Source: Tetrapyrgos nigripes (Eukaryota > Basidiomycota > Agaricomycetes > Agaricales > Campanellaceae). Taken from it: 64,000 nucleotides of DNA. The position numbers and the translations under genes are program-made. The notes under the pieces are model-generated. The model did no database searches, was not told where the DNA came from, and saw only the letters and a list, made by a program, of their open reading frames with translations. The DNA lies in NCBI GenBank assembly GCA_013368315.1, contig JAACJM010000296.1:24762-88761 (forward strand), in the 5' to 3' direction. Within the stretch, counting starts at the first letter, position 1. The number at the start of each line of letters is the position of its first letter. Shown piece by piece: positions 10,679 to 21,440 of the stretch.

Positions 10679-11049
10679 TCATGCCCGTATACCTTCCTTC
10701 TCCTCTACTGAAAGGGTTTTGAACAGGTTCCGACAACTTTGAGAGAGCGATGAGCATGAAAAATAGAGTGCTGTCCATGGATTGACTTTACCGAGAGCTT
10801 GCCTCACGTGCTCAAGACAAAAGTTGTTCACGATTTCTGTCAAATTACAGTTAGTTGGGAGAAATCCAGTAGATTTGAGAGTACACACTGTTGATAGTGA
10901 GCTGAGTTGGCCTGATGCTTTTTCCAGCAAGCACACAACTGGCGTTTGTATTCCAACTCGCCTGAGATTGCCTCAGCCTCAATCTCCATCATATGAAGGT
11001 ATTCTATTTCTGCTTGGCCAGTAAGAAGAATGTGCTCGGGAACTTGCAT
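10679..11049 (-). CDS. Hypothetical small protein, probably two exons, upstream of the KDZ locus
   Basis: The first segment starts at an ATG at 11049 (MQVPEHILLTGQAEIEYLHM) and reads as an amphipathic Glu-rich helix (EIEAEAISGELEYKRQLCAC) to about 10860. A second frame (10936-10679) continues with LEHVRQALGKVNPW and ends KEGIRA. An intron of about 40-70 nt between roughly 10870 and 10800 would join them; I could not fix its ends. No domain recognised. It is divergent from the KDZ transposase, whose TATA box lies about 420 bp away. Confidence 0.35.
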
Positions 11050-11466
11050 GATGGAGGAGGAAGAGTAATGAGTGACAATTACATTTCTTCCTGGATTCCC
11101 ATTTTGGCCAAGCCCCTATTCTGAAACTTGCCACAGCATCGACGATTCTATGTATTGTCTTTAGATAGGAGAGCAAAAAACGACTTATTCACATGATATA
11201 AAGTCGGAACAATGATTTGGAACAACATGAAGGAGGAAGTTAGTCGCAATGAATTTCAACAAATGTTTCTGTTGCAAGGAAACAGTACGAAATCAAGATG
11301 TGATACTTTGGAAATAATAAATGATAGCTTAATTGCATTATATTCAGCCTACGAGGCGTATATGTATGAAAGTTTTGTGTATGGCTCATAGACTCAAGCC
11401 AGTATAACAGGCGTCAGGCTACAGTCAGGCTACAGTCATACCTAATTTAGGAAGTTGGGCCAGTGA

Positions 11467-11474
11467 TATATATA
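11467..11474 (+). promoter_or_regulatory. TATA box of the KDZ transposase gene
   Basis: TATATATA directly followed by GGGCCGG, 30 bp upstream of the ATG at 11504 that opens the KDZ reading frame. Position relative to the ATG is the only support. Confidence 0.45.
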
Positions 11475-11503
11475 GGGCCGGCTTCTCGGTGAGAAAAAGA
11501 ACC

Positions 11504-14500
11504 ATGTTCCGAAAACTCAAAGCGCAAGCTGTCAAACAATCTATCAGTGGACCTGCTGCTGGACTATCCTCCAAGCCAACTGTACACTCTGCATCTGTTT
11601 CAACTGACAGGAGATGTGTTGTTCAAACCACAGTTCTGGTCACTCCTCCTCGTGCTAAAAGACGTCGTGACGACAACACTGAGCTCACTGATTGGACATT
11701 TGGGCAGCCTTACGAAGATTCCTGGGCAAATGCTGCAGATGATGATGTGGAGAATGCAGTGCAGGAGTCTGTAACCAAGGTGCAAGATGTCAAAGCTCAA
11801 CACTGATACCTCACCTCAGTAAGTTTCCCATTTCTTCAATGACTGTTACTCATTTTTGTCACTTTTGTTTAGGACCAACCAATGAAAGAGTGGACTCCTA
11901 CGAGTTTATCCAAAATGAAGGTCAAGGTGACAGTCATCATACGACTTGCTCGCAATGCAAGAACACCATTGGTCATGCTGCTTGGAGAAGCATGCAGATA
12001 GGCCTTTAGATATCATTGAGGTGCGTCATTAAATTTCAATGTCTAGACCAATAGCTCAAATCAGCTCAGAAACGGAATGGCGATTTTTCAAACAAGTCTC
12101 TTTGAAGTCAATCAGGCTCATTGTATCTTTTGGCCATGACCATGGTAAAGCATGCCTGCACCCTCATACCACTCAGTCTTTTACTGTCATCTATACAAAC
12201 AGTATCCACGATGTCTGTGCACAGTTTTGTAACTGTGTTCTGAAACATGCTGCAGGTGAATACCGGCAACAGCTCTTGCAGTGGCAGTGGTATCCATCAA
12301 CCCATTTGGACCCTTGTTCAGCGGCAACATTCGATGTTCTCAATCATTTTCACACAATGACATTGCAGGGAAAAATCAATACATATGATTATTACAACGG
12401 CCTCAAAACCTTACAGAACAATGCAGGCCTTCGGAAAGTCAAGGTAATGTTTTCACACAATGACATTGCAGGGAAAAATCAATACATATGATTATTACAA
12501 CGGCCTCAAAACCTTACAGAACAATGCAGGCCTTCGGAAAGTCAAGGTAATGTCTCATATTACATCTTGATTGTTACGAATTGACACCTCGAACCAGGAT
12601 CGTTACAAGGCATTCTGCCATATGATTTGTCAATGGTGTCATCTTAAGATGCTGAAATGGGCAGGGGGAGGGAATGATGGTTCCAGACCAGTCGAGAAGA
12701 CCAAGGCTGGGGAGCTTGCAGTAGACTGTCCAGCCTGTCCTCGGCCTGATGTCAATTTACCGAAGGATTGGCAGGACGAAGATAGCGAAAGGTAAGGTAT
12801 CCTCCCTTTCTTGGTAAAGGAGGAGCAGCTAATTTGTAGTCACACAGATTCAAGTACTGGCTGTTCCTAGCCATTGATGCTTGTTTCCAGCTCAAGCGGC
12901 ATGCAGTCTCGTCAGAAGAGAAGGATCCGGCATTGAGTAGCGGATGGGCATACTATGTTGAGGACGGACTGTATCGGGAATATCTCAACAGTATTTCGGA
13001 GCAGCAGGAGGTGAGTGTTCTCTCCATCAGTCATGAGTTGTCTGTCAATTCTAAGTTGGATTTGTAGGTTTCTACTAGTAGTGGTTTGTCTACTCTAGAA
13101 ATGGCCAATTCAAAGTTTTCAAGAGGATATGCCTGCACAGGATGTGGCCTCAGTGTCTGTGCATGTCATGAGTTTTTCCAGAAAAATGGTGTAGTCAATT
13201 TGACAAAAGGAGAACAGTAAGTATTGATCACTAGTCGATATATCAATTTTTCTAATAGAACACCATCCATAGCTACGCGAGCATGGATTACAGCTTTGCA
13301 TCTTATAGTCAACATCACGATCATCAGGTGACCAAGGTACAAGTGTATGATATCGCTTGCCAATGGTGCATTTACCTAATGGATAGGCTCAAGTTGCTAC
13401 CTCCAACGCTTCGGCTCAATCTGATCCTTCATATCATATACTTTGTTGTGCCAAAGCTTCATATTTATGGTCATCAAGTCTGGTGCCAACTACGCTATTC
13501 GTTGAACTGGTTGTGGGGTGCTGGGCGGACAGATGGGGAAGGAATCGAACGTCCATGGGCACAAGTATGCCAGATATGGGCCCAGGGTTGAGGCATGACA
13601 CATTAGATGACCATTGGGGTCATTGTAACTGGATTAAATTGATAGGCCTAGGTGAGTTATGACTACATCAATCCCCTGCTCTGTTTGGGGCTGATGTGAT
13701 TGACCAATTGGCAGGTCGACTGTTATTGCATCGGCTACTCACCACCATATCAGAACGGCTGGTTCAATCATGATTGTTGAGGGAATTTATGGCAGGACAG
13801 CAAAAGGAGCAGCCTGGTATCACTACAGTTTGGACGAATATTATCAGGGAGTTGGAGAGCGAGTTGCATTTGCCTGTGAAGAAGAGAACAAAAACAAATC
13901 CTTTTGAAATGCCTAAGGCTGGTAAGTAAACAATTCAGTTATGTGTCAGTCATGCTTATTATTATCTATAGGACTTACAGAAAATGCGATCCAATTGGAG
14001 TTACTGAATGCCGAGGCAGAACAGGAAAAGAACGGTGTTATCTCCATTTCAAGCGTAAGCCCAACATCATTCATCTCGCAGGGGCTGGAGCTGGAAGATC
14101 ATCAGTGAGCTATCTGTGAAGCTGAACACAGCAGGCGCAATCTTAGGCTGGATATCAAGGGAAAGTGATTTGAGACGCCAACCCAGAAGACATCACTACT
14201 GCAGAGACGCACCAAACTCCAATGTAATATTGGCAAATTTAGATCACTACAAGTGATGTACATGCCAGGCGTGTTACAACTATTGGAACTTGAGAACTAT
14301 CACACAAATCCTTCCAATAACGGCAGATCTACAGGCACAAATAACCCTGAAGATATCCTTCTGTATCTCCCCTCCTCCTTACCCTGTTCTTATTGTCTAG
14401 AAGGATGTCGCCCTGGTCTGGTGGATCTGGAAATCCGATTACGCGAGGGCCAACTCCGATCCTCCATTTACACATGAAATCCAGACTGCTTACTTACCGA

Positions 14501-15384
14501 ACATCCAACATGGTCCATCAAGCAATGGTCACACGCTCAAAAGGACTCTTCATACAGAACGAACAACATGTTCAAAGGTGCAAGCGGAAGTATCAGGATG
14601 CCTGGAATGTGATGGTACAGTTGGTCGGTGAGGAGAAGGTCGTAAGACACCCGAGTCAGAGAATGGGGATAACAATACTAGCTCTGAAGATGATGCCGAT
14701 CCGCTCACATCAGCGTTGCGTCAGAAGCAGAAGTGAGTGGAGCACATCTGTGCAAGCACGGGACAGGGTTATGTTGAAGTATCTTGGATTTGGAAGGAGG
14801 GTGGAACAGGCAAGCAGCTCGATGATGAGACTCTTGATGAGAGTAAGTCTTTCTATGTAATTCACTGATCCAGAGTCACTGAAGTCTGGACAGTTATTCA
14901 GGTTGAGTGGTGTAAGACTTACGCACAGTGTCAACGATGGTCTGAAGAGGTGATTCTCATCAAAGAAGAGATGCGAAGATGTTTAGTAACTTTGGACACG
15001 ATGGCTCGGGCATGGGATGGACGCCAAGAGTATGTGGGAGTGCTGAAAATGGGTAATGACTGGAACCCTGACTGGGATTTGACGAGGCGTTATATCGGAC
15101 TGTTGACAGCTGGTATCAGCCATGACACTCATGATGAAGGGGTCAAGGCGTATGCAATGTCTCAAGCCAAACTATACAGAGGTCTTCGTCAATCCTTCCA
15201 GCAACTTTGGACAGGTCTAGATCAGAAGGAGCAAGCTCTCCTCTCTGGTCAGGATCTGCCAATGGTCATGCGCATTCAAATTGCCGGTGGTAACTTAGAT
15301 GATGCAGACTCAGAGCTGGAAGACGGAAACGACGAGATGATATCATTTATTGATGACGAAGACGACGACGGGTATTTTGTGTAG
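11504..15384 (+). pseudogene. KDZ (Kyakuja-Dileera-Zisupton) transposase, CxC2-like class, broken
   Basis: A multi-exon gene for a DDE-type DNA transposase. The N-terminal exon (MFRKLKAQAVKQS, 11504-11803) gives a basic leader and a DWTFGQPYEDSW motif. MKEWTP, CSQCK and RPLDIIE near 11880-12020 are remnants of the CxC2 cysteine cluster. Then come the SLK...GHDHGKACLHPH block (12110-12165), RYKAFCHMICQWCHLKMLKW, CPACPRPDVNLP (12600-12770), ALSSGWAYYVEDGLYREYL, YASMDYSFASYSQHH (13273), YDIACQW (13349), GRTDGEGIERPWA (13525) and a C-terminal EEVILIKEEMRRCL helix ending DDDGYFV at 15384. MDY, YDIACQW and TDGE.ER are hallmark KDZ motifs with the likely acidic catalytic residues. Defects are a 103-bp tandem duplication at 12347-12552, a frameshift near 13560 (MGPGLRHDTLDDHWGHCNWI resumes in another frame) and an in-frame TGA near 13772. 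Introns are 45-75 nt. TIRs were not found. Confidence 0.88.
12347..12552 (+). repeat. Exact 103-bp tandem duplication inside the KDZ gene
   Basis: 12347-12449 is repeated without visible mismatch as 12450-12552. The unit runs from TTTTCACACAATGACATTGC through the exon end (AAAGTCAAG) into the GTAATG donor, so both the exon end and the splice site are doubled. Lack of divergence, against the decayed state of the rest of the gene, implies a very recent event or an assembly artefact. Confidence 0.95.
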
Positions 15385-15455
15385 ACTACATACATACTGT
15401 ACATTGCCTCGTTCGTCTTAACAATTCATTACTATTCACCTACATACCATCTACC

Positions 15456-15689
15456 ATGCCAGCCACACAGACCCAGGAAAATCAGACGGCCCTCAATGTT
15501 CTGAAGGAAGAGATCCAAAAAAGCAGTCAGGTGAAGGAAAGCTACCAAAAGCTTGTTGGGGCTTTGAACAACCTGTGGCATACGGCTGCCTGTCACAAGT
15601 TTGATGCTGTGGTCACTGGGAGAGCTGATGGGGAAGAGGTTGAAAGAGGATGGCAGGTCGAACGACAACTTGGAGCAAAGGAAATTTGA
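15456..15689 (+). CDS. Short hypothetical protein, 77 aa
   Basis: ATG at 15456 (MPATQTQENQTALNVLKEEI) to a TGA at 15689, 72 bp after the KDZ stop. Helical, Gln/Lys/Glu-rich, no recognised domain. Coding-like composition and the ATG context are the only support. It could be the first exon of a longer gene or an unrelated short frame. Confidence 0.3.
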   Translation: MPATQTQENQTALNVLKEEIQKSSQVKESYQKLVGALNNLWHTAACHKFDAVVTGRADGEEVERGWQVERQLGAKEI

Positions 15690-16435
15690 GCTAAAGATAG
15701 ATGGCCTTCATTGTTCTGGCCAGAGAAGAGAGGCAAAGAAGGATTTGCAGCAGTAAACAAAGGTCATCAATTTGCGGGAAGGATGGGATAGAATTACAAT
15801 GAAACAGTGATGTAATTGTTGCACCTTAATCATATAAGTTGTCGTTGGGTCAGTCCTACTGCGATCCCGGTCTCACAAGCAGGTTGGGAGTGGACAAACG
15901 AGAAGAGTCACTGGCCTCTCGCCGTCCGAAAGTCTCCTTCAGCCCATTCATCTTTTGCTTCTCCTTCTCCTTCTCCGACATCCCGAGCAACCGACTGTCG
16001 TAAAAATCTTGCGCCTGACACTCCAGGAAGTCACTGGGGACTTGGTAGTAAACCCATGTACTGGTAGAACGTAGAAATAGAACTGAGCAAAACAGAAATA
16101 AGACTTAAGTGAGACTCACAGCGTGTTCATCGCTTCGTCATGTTCTCAGTCGAGGCGCAGCAATAGGCCATGAAAATTGCAAAAAAAGAAGTTTTGAACC
16201 CCAGAATTCGGAGCTGCACACAAGGGAATCAGTGAGTTGGAGGGGATTGACGGACTTCACAACACACCACTGCTCACAAGTGTCAAAGGTCTCTGGACTG
16301 AGGGCCTTCTGAGAAGGAAAAGCCACACAACGTGCTTCAACGCGGAAATCGGGCATTGATGGTGATGAAGAAGTGATAACGCGACGTGGACAAATAACGC
16401 AGAAGTTAAACGCACGGGATTTATGAGGATGCAAG
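15690..16435. other. Intergenic stretch, nothing recognised
   Basis: Only short overlapping frames on both strands, without coherent protein features. No inverted terminal repeats or tandem repeats seen. Confidence 0.5.
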
Positions 16436-16634
16436 CTCACAATGCATTGTGAGCCAAAGGAAAGGGAGGTAGTATCATATAATGCATTGTGAGGTGAATC
16501 AAATCTGAAGACAAGTCACTCACAATGCATTGTGAGCCAAAGGAAAGGGAGATAGTATCATATAATGCACTGTGAGGCGAATCAAATCTGAAGAGAAAAG
16601 TAGTATAAAAAGAAGACTCACAATGCATTGCGAG
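16436..16634. repeat. 83-bp tandem repeat carrying 18-bp perfect palindromes
   Basis: CTCACAATGCATTGTGAG, a perfect 18-bp palindrome, occurs at 16436-16453 and 16519-16536. A one-mismatch copy is at 16617-16634. Between them the unit also contains GGTAGTATCATATAATGC(A)TGTGAG and AATCAAATCTGAAGA. The period is 83 bp for the first step and about 98 for the second. Confidence 0.92.
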
Positions 16635-17054
16635 TCCAGAGCCCCTATGAGTCCCACATTTGCATACTCAACATTTACGGCCGCTCCCACAATTCTGACC
16701 CAAAGTCCATGTACTCCTACTCGATTGAACGTAAAAAAAGGCTCAACCATCTTCAAGGGTCCGAGAGTGAGTGTGGACCCAGATGGGGTAGAGGTGCGTA
16801 GGTAACCGGGAGAATAGGCGATGGATGGAGGTATAGACGGTAACGATTGAGGTCCGGAACGCCATGCGTGGAGATAATGGAGGAAACGCGAGACCCATAA
16901 TGGACGAAGCATTGATGAGATATGCGGAATGGTGGAGGAAGCGAGGAAGCAGAAGTATCAGAAAATTCCGAGGGCCATGCGACATGCGGAGAATTCCGAG
17001 AGGCAGCGTCAGCGAGCGCAAACACGGATAATTCTGAATGTGCAATCTGGCAGG

Positions 17055-17159
17055 ATACAATGCATTGTATATACCTACAATGGCCCGTGAATGTGTATCT
17101 ATATACAATGTAATGTATGTTCTGGTATGTTGTACACTGACTATACAATGCATTGTATA
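17055..17159. repeat. Pair of palindromes with the same AATGCATT core
   Basis: ATACAATGCATTGTAT at 17055-17070 and TATACAATGCATTGTATA at 17142-17159 are perfect palindromes, each followed by ATACCT..AATGGCCC. A degraded version (TATATACAATGTAATGTATG) lies between them. They share the core of the 16.4-kb palindromes but different flanks. Confidence 0.85.
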
Positions 17160-17502
17160 TACCTGTAATGGCCCAAGTGGTTATACTCCACTCTGGGCTA
17201 ATCTCAGTATACTTTGTATTATTCTTACAGCTACAGCTAATAATCTGTGGGTTTTTCGTCAGCTTTTCAATCCAGGCAACGCCGCCAGCCAGCACTAGTA
17301 TTGTTTGCTGAGTTACAAGCAATCAGTGGTGGGGCGTAAGTTTTCCAATCAATCAATTCATAACATGGTTCTGATTTTGAGTCCTAAAGCATCATCAGTA
17401 TTATCTGACACATTCACGCATGCCGCGTGATTATCTCGCTATCCAGGGCTCTGGAACTCCGTGAGAGAGAGCATTCTCGAGTGCAGGCCTCACCGATCAC
17501 AA

Positions 17503-17697
17503 GTGCCACAATGGATTGAAACCCGAAATGCTTGCAGCCATTCAGACTCTCAAAGCTGCTTACCGCAATGGACATGTTTCCGCTCATCAACAAGCTGATG
17601 AGCATGTAGAAGACCTTCGAAATTTTTTGGAAGAATATTATTTTGGAGAGGATGAGGACAGTGATTCTGAGGGAGAGGAATCTAGTCTCATCCAGGT
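17503..17697 (+). pseudogene. 3' end of a hypothetical acidic protein gene, hit by hAT insertions
   Basis: The frame reads HNGLKPEMLAAIQTLKAAYR, then HQQADEHVEDLRNFLEEYYF and an acidic GEDEDSDSEGEESS tail. It has good coding character but no recognised family. The hAT family B element sits right after SSLIQV. Without it the frame would end two codons on at the TAG in GTAGAGTAG. Upstream exons could not be defined. Confidence 0.4.
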
Positions 17698-18667
17698 TAG
17701 TGATGTGCGGGCCAGGGCCGGGCCTGAAGCCCCGGGCTTGGGCCGGGTTTTGTAGGGCTCGGGCCTTGCAAAATCCAAAGCCTGGCCCTAGGCCCAAGCC
17801 CTATGCGGGCCTGGGCCGGGCTTGGGCTAAGCCCAGGGCTTTACTGACAAAAAATGACTGTAGGCGTATGCAAAGTCCATGTACTTAGATTCGTCTATAA
17901 TACTAATACACTACTGCATTTTGTCCCTCCGAAAGCGTACTCTGTTTTGGACGATGCATGCTCTTGGAATCGGGGGAGTATGGAAAATAAATTTCATTAC
18001 ACTATGTTGGTCCGACTCAAGACCCCACCCAGGCATACCTAATATAGCATTTTCCTACATCGTATAAATTTGCTGAAGCGGCGGGCCCAATGTCATCCCC
18101 GTGTCTCAAATTGTGGCTGCAACACCCAGGACAGCAAATACAAAGTTTACAATGACACTGCATTGATGATTGAATAAGTGCATCTCAAACTGCGAGCTTG
18201 CTCATATAGAGTCAAAGCACTCACCTGCCAGTCTAACGTTATTTTTCGTTGCTTTGGGGACATGCAAATTGCAGTCGCAGCATCAGTCACCTAAATAGTA
18301 AATACCCTGTCCAAAATGGAAATCAAATGAAAATTACTGTTGAAGTGGTCCATCTATGTCAATCTATATTGATGATTGGCTTTGAAAACTTTAACCCAGC
18401 ATGATTTCAATGTAAAAGTATGACATTTTGACCAGCAAGGCCGTCTACAAGGAGCAGTGTCAAAGTCTAAAACTCTAAAAATTTGCGATATGTGGCGCGC
18501 CCAGAGATAAAAAGAGCCCGAGGCCGGCCCCAGGCTTCGGGCCTGCTACATTCATGAGCCCGGCCCTCAGGCCCTACAGGCACTCCATCGGGCTTGGGCT
18601 GGGCCAGGCTTTTTTGGGCCGGGTTTGGGCGGGCTTCGGGCTTTAGGCCCTGGCCCGCACATCACTA
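17698..18667. mobile_element. Non-autonomous hAT element, family B (970 bp)
   Basis: TIRs are perfect for at least 22 bp: TAGTGATGTGCGGGCCAGGG at 17698 and its reverse complement ending at 18667. The 8-bp TSD ATCCAGGT is exact (17690-17697 and 18668-18675). The outer 150 bp at each end are arrays of GGGCC/GGCCC and GGGCTTGGGC motifs, giving very high local GC, while the centre is AT-rich and non-coding. No transposase. Confidence 0.96.
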
Positions 18668-18689
18668 ATCCAGGTAGAGTAGTTGATAA

Positions 18690-19264
18690 TAAAGACTAGC
18701 ACGAGTCAAAGTCTTGAACAGGTACCTGCAGGTAGATCCATGAGATTACCTGCAGGTCATAAGATCCACAGGTCTAAATACCTGTTTCCCACGGATCAGT
18801 GACAAGTCACAGGTCAGGACTTTGGAGAAAATACAGGTACTTGTGCAGGTACCTGTCTCTTATCATAGGACAGTATTTCACATTTTTCAGTACTCAAATC
18901 ACTCAAAAAGATTCCAGGGCTGGCAAAAACCTTCATTTGGCACCTGGACCTGTCAGCCCCATGTTATAAATGGTTTCTGACACCTGAAAGCCTGAATCTA
19001 TTATCTTTTTGGATTGTAATATTAATATACACTTAACAAAATATTCAACTTAATGTTTGCTTGAATTTTCTGGCAGGTATACCTGCAAGTAACCTGCACT
19101 GACTCGCTGGGCACAGGTAACCTGTAACCTGCAGGTATACGACTCACAGGTCAGGTACCTGTTTCCCACGGATCCTAGACAAGTCACAGGTCAGCATTTT
19201 TCTACCTCAGGTACCTGTCAACGAGTCACAGGTAATACCTGACCCGGACTCGTGCCAGTCTTTA
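18690..19264. mobile_element. Non-autonomous hAT element, family A, copy 2 (575 bp)
   Basis: TIRs are TAAAGACTAGCACGAGTC at 18690 and its counterpart (TAAAGACTGGCACGAGTC reversed) ending at 19264. The 8-bp TSD GTTGATAA is exact (18682-18689 and 19265-19272). It has the same CAGGTACCTG-rich subterminal regions as the 7429-9027 copy but an unrelated short centre without the 160-bp repeats. It lies 14 bp from the end of hAT family B's right-hand TSD start. Confidence 0.95.
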
Positions 19265-19359
19265 GTTGATAATATTGCCACTACTTTACAGTAAGTATCT
19301 ATTATTTCATGTATCTATCATAGCTACTGTTTACAAGCATCTTCAGTTAGATCAGGTGA

Positions 19360-19530
19360 GAGAGGGGTTCGGACCTGTCCGAACTTTGCTTGAACTTGAA
19401 CTGGACCGAAGTCCAGTCCAAAGTTCGAAAAATTTTCAAACTGGACGCAAAGTTCAGTCCAGCGTTCAAAAAATTTGTCTCCGAACCGGACTGAACCGGA
19501 CTTTCCGCACCCTAATCGCTGTGCGCCATG
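19360..19530. mobile_element. Degenerate inverted-repeat element, hAT-like remnant
   Basis: Repeated GTCCGAAC, GAACTGGAC and GTCCAGTCC motifs in both orientations end in GAACCGGACTTTCCGCACCCTA. The left end (GAGGGGTTCGGACCTGTCC) is an imperfect mirror. The dense subterminal motif pattern resembles the other hAT elements here, but the TIRs are weak and no TSD could be fixed. Confidence 0.35.
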
Positions 19531-19734
19531 AATTGCACTGTTTCACTGTTCACTGTGCTCTATAGGCTTCATTTTTCCTTTTATCTATGTTATACATTCA
19601 CAATCCATGTCCGAAATTGAAACCTCATGGTAAATACTCGCTTTTGGCAGTCTAGGAAATGGCAGGCCTCAGTCTCATAGAACCTGCATTATTCTTATTT
19701 AAGTATTTTATGGATAACGAAAGCGGGGGACTGT

Positions 19735-20062
19735 AGGTACTGAGCCCATGGCAGTCAACATGGCAGTCAACAATGGCGTGGGAACATGCATGAGAGTCAA
19801 CTGACAGCCAACGCATTGCACCTTGGGCAGCAATGCATATTTGGAAAGATCTTTTGGGCAAACAGAAATGACGAATTTATGCTCAGCACCGGAGCTACTC
19901 CATATGGCTGTTCAGCCTTAATTCAGTCCCATATAGAGTAGACCCGGGCAAGCAAAAATGGCACTGAAAAATCCGAAATTTAAGTTTGCACAGAGATCTT
20001 TGGAAATATGCAACGCCGCCCAAGGTGTTGACTGCCAGTTGACTGCCACCGTGAGAACCCAA
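19735..20062. mobile_element. Inverted-repeat element invaded by a 209-bp MITE
   Basis: The left arm has GGCAGTCAACATGGCAGTCA (from about 19748). The right arm has TTGACTGCCAGTTGACTGCC (20028-20047), the near-perfect reverse complement, followed by ACCGTGAGAACC that mirrors GGTACTGAG at the left end. The space between the arms is mostly the MITE at 19819-20027. The outer TSD is unclear. Confidence 0.55.
19819..20027. mobile_element. 209-bp MITE, family M209, copy 1
   Basis: Starts CACCTTGGGC and ends GCCGCCCAAGGTG, with about 44-bp imperfect TIRs that include GCATATTTGGAAAGATC and its mirror. The TSD is 3 bp, TTG on both sides (19816-19818 and 20028-20030). A second copy of exactly the same length is at 43579-43787. 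CAC termini and a 3-bp TSD suggest the CACTA (CMC) group, but this is inference. Confidence 0.9.
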
Positions 20063-20151
20063 TACATTGGACCATAAGCCACTAGACGCGGCCACTTTAG
20101 TAACAGATTACCATACATCTACTATATTAGATCGTCAACGCTTATCACGCC

Positions 20152-20278
20152 AAAAAGGGACAAATTTCTGCTCGACGGAAAGGTGTACCGAAAGACATTA
20201 TTATACTGATATATCATGTTTCAGTACAGTTTTTGTCTTTCAGTACACCTTTCCCTCGACCGGATATTTATCCCTTTT
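20152..20278. mobile_element. Foldback / hairpin element (about 127 bp)
   Basis: GGAAAGGTGTACCGAAAGAC (20181) is mirrored by GTCTTTCAGTACACCTTTCC (20235-20254) with one mismatch. The arms extend outward imperfectly to AAAAAGGGACAAAT and ATTTATCCCTTTT. The loop is about 30 bp. No clear TSD. Confidence 0.65.
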
Positions 20279-20805
20279 CCTATATCCTATTCCTATATAT
20301 ATAAGTTAGGACCTCCCGTCGGAATAATGATTATATAATAACTTTACTAAGCAAGGTTCCGACGGAAACAGCTGTGTCAAAAGCGGCCGCGCTTACTGCC
20401 GGTAATTTCCGTGCACGCCATGCGATGTACACACTCCGGTTGCGTGCAAACGCGAAAACTCAATCATTAGCTTCATTCTGCCTCATGTCTGTACACTTTT
20501 TGTGTCCTCTGCTCTGCTTCTAAAGCTATTTCAATAGTACATGTAAGGCTGATTTATAAATCAACTGGAGTGCCACAATTACTAACTCTGTGCATCCCAG
20601 AGGTGCATTTTCAATGTGAATATTAGTTTTGTTTTTGTTTTTGTTTTGTTTTTCTGAATTCTTATGAAACTGAATAAATCAACAATAAGGGAAACCCCAC
20701 CAAAATACTCCTCAGAGGCATCACAATGCTCAATGTGAAAGAGGAAGAAATGTGTGTGTCATGGACAGTCCTGAGGCAAGGCATGTACCTCAAGAATGAC
20801 AAGAC

Positions 20806-21440
20806 ATGGCTCCAGTGCCCTTCAATTTGCCTCAAGGTCCTGCTCAAGCTTACAACCCAGCTCAAGAAGACCCATTTCAAATGGTTAATTATGGTGTTCA
20901 TCAGTATCAGCTAACTCAGGGCATTGCTGCACAGATCTGAGATTTGCCACCAAAATGCCAGGCCCAAGTAGAGCATGTTGAAGACCCCATCAACAGGTAA
21001 GCTTTCTTAGAAATTGTAAATATTTATGTGAAACAATTGATTATCCTTTATTTCTCTGCTATATAAGAATGCTCTGGCAGGGCCATCAACTACAACTGCT
21101 GGCTCTTCTAATATCAGGAACAATGATATGCAGGTAGATGGACAGGTAAGTTTGTCTGGTCATATTTTAGCCAATTTGTTTTATATAAAGTATGTTAGAA
21201 CTATGCAAATAGCTTTCAACATTTGCCAGCTGACCTTCACAACCAGCTTGCAAATATTCCTGCTCATCAGGCACTCTCAACTAGCTGTGATTTTTCACGT
21301 TGCAAAGGCAGAGGTCAGGCTCTGGGAGCAGCCATCCAAGTACAGTTCTCAAGATTGCAACTTCTTGACCAGGGAGCAAGACTTCACCTAGTCTGGTACA
21401 CATTGGCATCTTGTATGTTCAGTCAGCAAGAATAAAGGCC
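20806..21440 (+). pseudogene. Fragment of a Gln/Pro-rich hypothetical protein gene
   Basis: Exon 1 reads from an ATG at 20806 (MAPVPFNLPQGPAQAYNPAQ) to a GTAAGC donor near 20998, with an in-frame TGA after QGIAAQI. A second exon near 21067-21146 gives NALAGPSTTTAGSSNIRNND and ends at GTAAGT. A third (about 21220-21435) reads HLPADLHNQLANIPAHQALS, then QALGAAIQVQFSRLQLLDQG and ends FSQQE-stop. The three pieces share Gln/Ala/Asn-rich composition, which supports one gene. Family not recognised. Confidence 0.35.

Noticed and set aside
11504..15384. TET/JBP dioxygenase linked to the KDZ transposase
   Set aside because: This linkage is known in mushrooms, so I looked for the HxD and distal His motifs in nearby frames on both strands and saw none.
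16743..17322. A 189-codon minus-strand frame
   Set aside because: It spans the palindrome pair and has overlapping frames of similar length on both strands. There is no domain or splice support.
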